Shown here in pieces: positions 5,642-9,598 of a DNA stretch of 9,598 nucleotides. Within the stretch, counting starts at the first letter, position 1; the number at the start of each line of letters is the position of its first letter. A model generated the notes under the pieces. It was not told the DNA's origin, did no database searches, and saw only the letters and a list, made by a program, of their open reading frames with translations. The stretch is from an uncultured Eubacteriaceae bacterium. Lineage in GTDB: Bacteria; Bacillota; Clostridia; Lachnospirales; Lachnospiraceae. Both the position numbers and the translations under genes were made by a program. The stretch covers positions 1-9,598 of the forward strand of contig CAMEUH010000085.1 in NCBI GenBank assembly GCA_945938055.1. The letters are read 5' to 3'.

Positions 5642-6756
5642 TTCATTAACAACTCCTTCAAATTCATAAGTGCTTCATAATCTACCCCAGTTCCAAATGC
5701 ATTTTCATAAAATTTTTTGCTTTTAGACAATTCCGACCTCAAGCCATATTTTTCATACATATTTTCAGCAATAACCTTATCTTGTGATTTTGTAATCCAA
5801 ATATTATCACTGCGATTAAACATATCCAAAATCTCACAGTAATGTGTCGTAAATACTAATGAAGCATTATGCTTATTGACACTTTTATCCTTATAAAGAC
5901 AAAGCAGATTATTTACAAGTGACTTATGGAAATGATTTTCTATTTCATCAATTAATAGGTCAAATCCATATTTCAAAGAAGCATATGCCGTAAGATATAA
6001 GGATAAACCTTTAATAGTTCCACTTGACAATATTCCTTCCAATTCTTTTTCCGTCAATTCCTTTTTCTGTCCTTGATAAATTAACAGATACTTATTTTCA
6101 TCCAGTTGAATTAAATCATCTACTTTATCATCAAAGATCTTTAAAATACTTTTAATGACCTCATCCGAAAAATGAAGCTTTTTAATCATGGAAAATCCTT
6201 TAGTAATACCACTATCCTTATCTTCCTGAACTCCATAATATATTTCTCTTACCTTCATTGTTTTTAGGACAAAAAATACAATTGATATATCTTCCGGGAG
6301 TTCACCATCTATTACTAGTCTTTCCCAGCCTTTCTCACTAAAAATTTCTTTTGTCTTTGACTTAAAATACTTCTTTCGAAACAAATATTGTTCCGTAAAA
6401 ATACTTTTCTTTTCATCTGCTGCACTCTTTCTTAATTTCGTACTATAATAATAAACATATCCCTCTTCATAAAAATACATTTCCAGCTTTACACCATCAA
6501 ATTCAAAATCCAAGTATTCCAAACGAAACTTACTTAAAATATCATAACAGCAATCTAGTAATTCTATTGCAGAGGTCTTTCCTGAAGCATTCTTCCCAAT
6601 AACAGCCATGGTACTGAACACATACAACTGATCTGCTATTTCTAAAAGTTCGTATTCCTTGTCTTCTTCCGTTTTCTTGGACCTTGCAAGAAAATCTATT
6701 GAAAAATGTTCTGTACAATTTTTATATCCACTTGCGATTACCTTTAATAATTTCAT
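5638..6756 (-). CDS. OLD/ABC-type AAA ATPase (AAA_15/AAA_21-like)
   Basis: 372 residues. Walker A is GKNASGKTS (54-62), preceded by the N-terminal strand pair typical of overcoming-lysogenization-defect (OLD) and RecF-like ATPases. A long variable insertion (about 80-240) is rich in Lys, Glu and Tyr. A signature-like LSSGTIKG (243-250) follows, then Walker B LLIDEIENHFH (267-277, Asp270 and Glu271) and the switch histidine in VFTTHY (His305). No TOPRIM domain is fused at the C terminus; instead the next gene supplies one, overlapping by four bases. Start: ATG at 6756 with GGAGGTG 8 nt upstream. The frame stays open to 6879 but that stretch would encode a hydrophobic tail across the degV terminator and this gene's promoter. 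ATPase plus TOPRIM partner is the layout of AbiL, RloAB and PARIS anti-phage systems. Domain call firm; defence role inferred. Confidence 0.9.
   Translation of the reverse strand: MKLLKVIASGYKNCTEHFSIDFLARSKKTEEDKEYELLEIADQLYVFSTMAVIGKNASGKTSAIELLDCCYDILSKFRLEYLDFEFDGVKLEMYFYEEGYVYYYSTKLRKSAADEKKSIFTEQYLFRKKYFKSKTKEIFSEKGWERLVIDGELPEDISIVFFVLKTMKVREIYYGVQEDKDSGITKGFSMIKKLHFSDEVIKSILKIFDDKVDDLIQLDENKYLLIYQGQKKELTEKELEGILSSGTIKGLSLYLTAYASLKYGFDLLIDEIENHFHKSLVNNLLCLYKDKSVNKHNASLVFTTHYCEILDMFNRSDNIWITKSQDKVIAENMYEKYGLRSELSKSKKFYENAFGTGVDYEALMNLKELLMK
5653..5658 (-). promoter_or_regulatory. Ribosome binding site inside the ATPase 3' end
   Basis: AAGGAG, 11 nt before the GTG of the TOPRIM-like gene. 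The spacing is long, so initiation probably relies partly on coupling through the GTGA overlap. Confidence 0.5.
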
Positions 6757-6764
6757 TATTAATG

Positions 6765-6771
6765 CACCTCC
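6765..6771 (-). promoter_or_regulatory. Ribosome binding site fixing the ATPase start
   Basis: GGAGGTG on the minus strand, 8 nt before the ATG at 6756. It settles the 372-residue form rather than the 413-residue open frame. Confidence 0.85.
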
Positions 6772-6779
6772 ACAAATAT

Positions 6780-6808
6780 ATTTTATCATAATAATTAATT
6801 TAAAACAA
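6780..6808 (-). promoter_or_regulatory. Promoter of the ATPase/TOPRIM cassette
   Basis: TTGTTT (6808-6803), 17 nt, TAAAAT (6785-6780) with a TGA extension making an extended -10. The start near 6773 leaves a leader of only about 16 nt, which consists almost entirely of the ribosome site. Confidence 0.7.
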
Positions 6809-6842
6809 TATTTTTGTTTATCTTCACATCTTATTTTCTTAT

Positions 6843-6870
6843 AAAAAAAGCATATCACAAATGATATGCT
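6843..6870 (-). terminator. Intrinsic terminator of degV
   Basis: Perfect 9-bp hairpin AGCATATCA-TTTG-TGATATGCT followed by seven T residues (first T shared with the stem) on the minus strand, about 48 nt after the degV stop. It isolates degV from the ATPase cassette. Confidence 0.93.
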
Positions 6871-6917
6871 AAAAAACACATTGTTTTATTCTAATAAAAA
6901 GCGAAAATCCAATTCTC

Positions 6918-7751
6918 CTATACTTCAAACCCTATCATCAATCCACCCTTTTCCGCATAAAAACTGCAAAGCCCTGTTGTCTTTTCAATACGGACATTGG
7001 CATTTGGATATTCCTTTCTTATCGCCTCTTTTAACAAATTGGCACCATTTTCGTTGCAACAATGGTCAATCACTACCGTACCACCGGAATACCGTTGTTC
7101 CTTCATACAGGAAAGAATGGACGCAATTGCCTTCTTCTCGCCACGGCTTTTATAAACCGGATGAAGCTGCCCTTCTGCACTCACATTTCCAACCATACGG
7201 ATTCCCATGATATTGGCAATCGCCGCAACAGCATGACTTACGCGGCCATTATTTGCGAGATTTTTTAATGATTCCAGACTAAATACCAGGGAAGTATGCT
7301 TTTCCTTGTGTTCTGTGATTTCTCGGCAAATGGTTTCATAATCCTTGCCGGAAAGCACCAGTTCCTTAAGCTTTTCCACAAGGAGTTTCATTTCCGGTCC
7401 TGCCGAATAAGAATCCAGAACAAAAACCTTCCTTCCGGGATATTCTTCCTCATACTGCTGCTTTGCTGTCATTGCGGAATTGTAGCTTCCGGAAAGCGTA
7501 CTGATAATCGTTACACAATAGACCTCCTCAGCATCACCAAATGCCTTCAGCCAGTCACCCACTCCGGGACACGCTGTGCTGGAACGTCCTTTATAAGAAT
7601 ATAATTCTTCCACCATTTTGTCTACATCCAGTCCGCTATCATCCACATATTCCTTCTCATCGGTGATAATGCTAAGCGGAACAGATGTAAAATCTACTCC
7701 ATCCAATGTTCGCATGTTTGATGCGGAATCTGATATGATTTTCTTATTCAT
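6918..7751 (-). CDS. DegV-family fatty-acid-binding protein
   Basis: 277 residues from the ATG at 7751. Family marks: the N-terminal SDSASN (7-12), the STACPG segment (58-63, usually TSQPSP-like), ISTLSGSYNSA (83-93), then VFVLDSYSAGPEMKLLVEK and FSLESLKNLANNGRVSHA in the second lobe. DegV (FakB) proteins bind a fatty acid in a cytoplasmic pocket; in FakAB systems FakA phosphorylates it for use in phospholipid synthesis. No fakA (Dak2-type kinase) gene is here, so this is probably an orphan paralogue as commonly found in Firmicutes. GGAGA lies 5 nt before this ATG; the longer frame to 7763 would need a TTG inside that site. Monocistronic, with its own promoter overlapped by an inverted repeat and a strong terminator, so likely regulated by a repressor. 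Confidence 0.92.
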   Translation of the reverse strand: MNKKIISDSASNMRTLDGVDFTSVPLSIITDEKEYVDDSGLDVDKMVEELYSYKGRSSTACPGVGDWLKAFGDAEEVYCVTIISTLSGSYNSAMTAKQQYEEEYPGRKVFVLDSYSAGPEMKLLVEKLKELVLSGKDYETICREITEHKEKHTSLVFSLESLKNLANNGRVSHAVAAIANIMGIRMVGNVSAEGQLHPVYKSRGEKKAIASILSCMKEQRYSGGTVVIDHCCNENGANLLKEAIRKEYPNANVRIEKTTGLCSFYAEKGGLMIGFEV

Positions 7752-7756
7752 GATAT

Positions 7757-7761
7757 TCTCC
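7757..7761 (-). promoter_or_regulatory. Ribosome binding site fixing the degV start
   Basis: GGAGA on the minus strand, 5 nt before the ATG at 7751. It rules out the TTG at 7763, which overlaps the site. Confidence 0.75.
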
Positions 7762-7792
7762 AATCTTCTTTTTTATCATTTTGTATGTAGTT

Positions 7793-7819
7793 TTTAAAAC
7801 CACTTGTTACGGTTTTAAA
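7793..7819 (-). promoter_or_regulatory. Inverted repeat, candidate repressor operator for degV
   Basis: Perfect 9-bp repeats TTTAAAACC and GGTTTTAAA separated by 9 nt. The element overlaps the end of the -10 box and the expected start at about 7811, the classic place for a repressor to block polymerase. There is no T tract in transcription direction, so a terminator is unlikely. The cognate regulator is not in the window. Confidence 0.6.
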
Positions 7820-7846
7820 TATATCATCATATATAATAGAAGTCAA
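7818..7846 (-). promoter_or_regulatory. Sigma-A promoter of degV
   Basis: TTGACT (7846-7841), 17-nt spacer, TATATT (7823-7818) on the minus strand. The leader is about 60 nt. Confidence 0.8.
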
Positions 7847-7858
7847 GGAGAATCCATC

Positions 7859-7921
7859 TATTTGTCCATTATCAAAATATCTGAGTAAACACCGTTTCAT
7901 TTATCCATTATATGAGTAAAC
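7859..7921 (-). repeat. Imperfect tandem duplication at the 3' end of the nuclease-like gene
   Basis: The minus strand 7921-7899 reads GTTTACTCATATAATGGAT then AAAT. It recurs at 7890-7859 as GTTTACTCAGATATTTTGAT then AATGGACAAATA, with a 31-nt offset and an insertion of about 9 nt. The first copy holds the last codons and stop of the gene; in the same style the second copy would spell VYSDILIMDK-stop, so it looks like a decayed duplicate of the gene end. Confidence 0.5.
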
Positions 7922-8467
7922 TTCAAACTGCATCTTATCTCCAACTATTGCAGCATCAAGTTCTGTCACTCTCCCCTTTGCCCAATGATTAATACTCCTC
8001 TGATCCATCCAATTCATTCTCTTTCGTTCATTTTCATATATCACTGCGAAATAAAATTGAGCATTTACCTTTCCATCTTGAATGTATCGCTTAAATTTCT
8101 TAATATCGTCCATAACCCATTGTGTTGTTGCTTCATCATTATTTCTGGTGTTTACATACTTTAATTCAAATATTGCAACAACCTCTTTTACCCTGTCCTT
8201 CAAATAATAGCTCTCTGATTCCGTGTCCATCTGCACAATTGCCAAATCAGCCCTATATTTTAATTCAGGAAAATAAAACTCTGGATATATCCGTAAGTTG
8301 TTATCTCGTAATACATCTTCCAGTTTAGAACGTATATGAAAGTATAGGCTGTTTTTCAGACTATCCTCTTTTAATAGGTAGTCTTCATCATAATCCTTCT
8401 TTATTTCATTTACCCAAATTTCCTTGATTGTTTTATCAATCAATTTTACTATAAATTCATCCAGCAA
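7901..8467 (-). CDS. PD-(D/E)XK nuclease-like protein
   Basis: 188 residues. The N-terminal half is helical and charged (1-55). The middle then shows the restriction-endonuclease fold pattern: YPEFYF (61-66), RADLAIV with Asp74, then VVAIFELKYVN with Glu101-x-Lys103, followed by a helix DDIKKFKRYI (120-129) and strand AQFYFAVIY (136-144). Asp74, Glu101 and Lys103 would be the metal-binding and catalytic set. No methyltransferase or recognition domain is fused or adjacent, so it may be an orphan nuclease or a defence-associated protein; the substrate is unknown. Start: TTG at 8467, GGGGAG 9 nt upstream; an in-frame TAG two codons before and no earlier ATG leave little choice. No convincing promoter is visible. 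A+T rich compared with its upstream neighbour, suggesting transfer. Gene confident; family moderate to good. Confidence 0.78.
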   Translation of the reverse strand: MLDEFIVKLIDKTIKEIWVNEIKKDYDEDYLLKEDSLKNSLYFHIRSKLEDVLRDNNLRIYPEFYFPELKYRADLAIVQMDTESESYYLKDRVKEVVAIFELKYVNTRNNDEATTQWVMDDIKKFKRYIQDGKVNAQFYFAVIYENERKRMNWMDQRSINHWAKGRVTELDAAIVGDKMQFEVYSYNG

Positions 8468-8551
8468 CGCCTACATCTCCCCTATTCCTAAATTTGCTGA
8501 CTTTTGGCAAATCGTTTTTAACCGGTCATCCCACCTTGTGTGCTACGTGGC

Positions 8552-8602
8552 AAAATTTAAGGCTACCGCCGACAATTCATGTCAACGATAGCCCTTGAAT
8601 TT
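8552..8602 (-). terminator. Long hairpin after the GGGtGRT gene, probable terminator
   Basis: Minus strand AAATT-C-AAGGGCTATCGTTGAC (8602-8581) pairs with GTCGGCGGTAGCCTT-A-AATTT (8573-8553) through G-C and G-T pairs, with one bulged G and a C-A mismatch; loop about 7 nt. Only four T residues follow, so efficiency is uncertain. It starts 11 nt after the stop codon at 8613, which fits termination. Confidence 0.7.
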
Positions 8603-8612
8603 AAAGCATTTT

Positions 8613-9598
8613 TTAGAATTTACCAGCCTTAGCAGCTTCCTCAATAGAAACAGCTACAGATACTGTCATACCAACCATAGGGTTGTTACCTGCACCGATA
8701 AGACCCATCATTTCAACATGGGCAGGAACAGAAGAAGAACCTGCAAACTGTGCATCAGAATGCATACGTCCCATGGTATCTGTCATACCGTAGGAAGCAG
8801 GACCTGCTGCCATGTTATCCGGATGAAGGGTACGTCCTGTACCACCGCCGGATGCAACAGAGAAATACTTCTTACCCTGCTCGATACATTCCTTCTTGTA
8901 AGTACCTGCAACCGGATGCTGGAATCTTGTTGGGTTAGTTGAGTTACCGGTAATGGAAACATCAACCTTTTCCTTATGCATGATTGCAACACCTTCTGTT
9001 ACATCATTTGCACCGTAGCACTTAACGGATGCACGAGGGCCATTAGAATATGCCTTCTGGAAAATTTCCTTAACTTCGCCTGTCTTATAGTCCATTTCAG
9101 TTTCCACATATGTGAAACCATTAATTCTTGAAATAATCTGGGCTGCGTCCTTACCAAGACCGTTTAAGATAACACGGAGTGGTTTCTGACGAACCTTGTT
9201 AGCCTTTAATGCAATACCGATAGCACCTTCTGCTGCTGCAAAAGATTCATGTCCGGCAAGGAAACAGAAACAATCTGTTTCTTCTTCCAGTAACATCTTA
9301 CCAAGGTTACCATGACCAAGACCAACTTTTCTCTGGTCTGCAACAGAACCCGGAATACAGAATGCCTGTAAACCTTCGCCGATTGCTGCTGCTGCCTCAG
9401 AAGCCTTTCTGCAGTTCTTCTTGATTGCGATTGCTGCACCTACGGTATAAGCCCAGCATGCATTTTCAAAACAAATTGGCTGGATACTCTTAATCATGTC
9501 ATACACGTTAAGACCTGCATCCTTTGTAATCTTTTCTGCTTCTTCCAAAGAAGCAATGCCATAACTATTTAAAACAGAATTAATCTTGTCAATTCTTC
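8613..9598 (-). CDS. GGGtGRT-family protein (5' end beyond the window)
   Basis: About 328 codons are visible; the frame continues open to the right edge (RIDKINSVLNSYGIASLEEAEK...), so the start codon is outside and probably only a few residues are missing. The diagnostic GGGTGRT motif occurs in YFSVASGGGTGRTLHPDN. Other highly conserved stretches are SIQPICFENACWAYTVGAA, FCIPGSVADQRKVGLGHGN, AGHESFAAAEGAIGIA, ITGNSTNPTRFQHPVAGTY and SYGMTDTMGRMHSDAQFAG. This matches the uncharacterised GGGtGRT protein of anaerobic Firmicutes; the reaction is unknown. Its high conservation and glycine-rich loops suggest a cytoplasmic enzyme binding a phosphate or nucleotide group, which is inference only. No membrane segment is evident. 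An apparent start at 9548 is a TTG internal to the family sequence and was not used. Confidence 0.9.
   Translation of the reverse strand, partial: RIDKINSVLNSYGIASLEEAEKITKDAGLNVYDMIKSIQPICFENACWAYTVGAAIAIKKNCRKASEAAAAIGEGLQAFCIPGSVADQRKVGLGHGNLGKMLLEEETDCFCFLAGHESFAAAEGAIGIALKANKVRQKPLRVILNGLGKDAAQIISRINGFTYVETEMDYKTGEVKEIFQKAYSNGPRASVKCYGANDVTEGVAIMHKEKVDVSITGNSTNPTRFQHPVAGTYKKECIEQGKKYFSVASGGGTGRTLHPDNMAAGPASYGMTDTMGRMHSDAQFAGSSSVPAHVEMMGLIGAGNNPMVGMTVSVAVSIEEAAKAGKF

Noticed and set aside
5111..6756. Retron, Gabija or Septu assignment for the ATPase cassette.
   Set aside because: There is no reverse transcriptase or msr/msd RNA, no UvrD-type helicase, and no HNH partner; only the ATPase plus TOPRIM-like layout is supported.
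6757..6879. An N-terminal extension of the ATPase giving a 413-residue protein with a hydrophobic leader.
   Set aside because: It runs across the degV terminator and the cassette promoter, lacks a good ribosome site, and the GGAGGTG 8 nt before the ATG at 6756 fits the shorter form.

Overview
The window looks like chromosome of a low-to-moderate GC anaerobic Firmicute, most likely Lachnospiraceae (Clostridia). The indicators are strong AGGAGG-type ribosome binding sites, a GGGtGRT-family protein, a flavin reductase-rubredoxin fusion (high-molecular-weight rubredoxin), a small Cys-rich protein resembling DUF6472, DegV, and an ECF sigma factor paired with a membrane M23 peptidase. This placement is from gene content read by eye, not from a search. 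Every gene I accept is on the minus strand, so transcription runs from high to low coordinates. No stretch longer than 300 bases lacks a gene or a described regulatory element.

Layout in transcription order. (1) 8613-9598: 3' part of a GGGtGRT-family gene that enters from the right edge and ends in a long terminator-like hairpin. (2) 7901-8467: an A+T-rich gene for a PD-(D/E)XK nuclease-like protein, followed by an imperfect tandem repeat. (3) 6918-7751: degV-family gene with a clear sigma-A promoter overlapped by a perfect inverted repeat (candidate operator), ending in a textbook terminator. (4) 5111-6756: an A+T-rich two-gene cassette with its own promoter, encoding an OLD/ABC-type AAA ATPase and a small TOPRIM-like protein whose reading frames overlap at GTGA. 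This is the best candidate for an under-described system; the architecture resembles two-component anti-phage modules such as AbiL, RloAB and PARIS. (5) 4440-5093: a HAD phosphatase close behind the cassette. (6) 3387-4391 and 3161-3355: a PfkB-family sugar kinase resembling 2-keto-3-deoxygluconate kinase and a 64-residue Cys-rich protein, closed by a terminator. (7) 1416-3025: ECF sigma factor and a translationally coupled membrane-anchored M23 peptidase, probably its anti-sigma or sensor partner. (8) 679-1302: Hrb. (9) 236-589: zinc-ribbon protein. (10) 1-210: promoter, a yybP-ykoY (Mn2+) riboswitch, and a terminator/antiterminator switch for a gene beyond the left edge, expected to be a Mn2+ exporter or related membrane protein.

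The core genes (GGGtGRT, degV, kinase, Hrb) look like resident metabolism and redox functions. The nuclease-like gene and the ATPase/TOPRIM pair flank degV and look like accessory insertions, judged by their visibly higher A+T content and defence-type domains. The HAD gene has no obvious promoter of its own and may be expressed from the ATPase promoter. No tRNA, rRNA, CRISPR array, transposase or integrase was seen.
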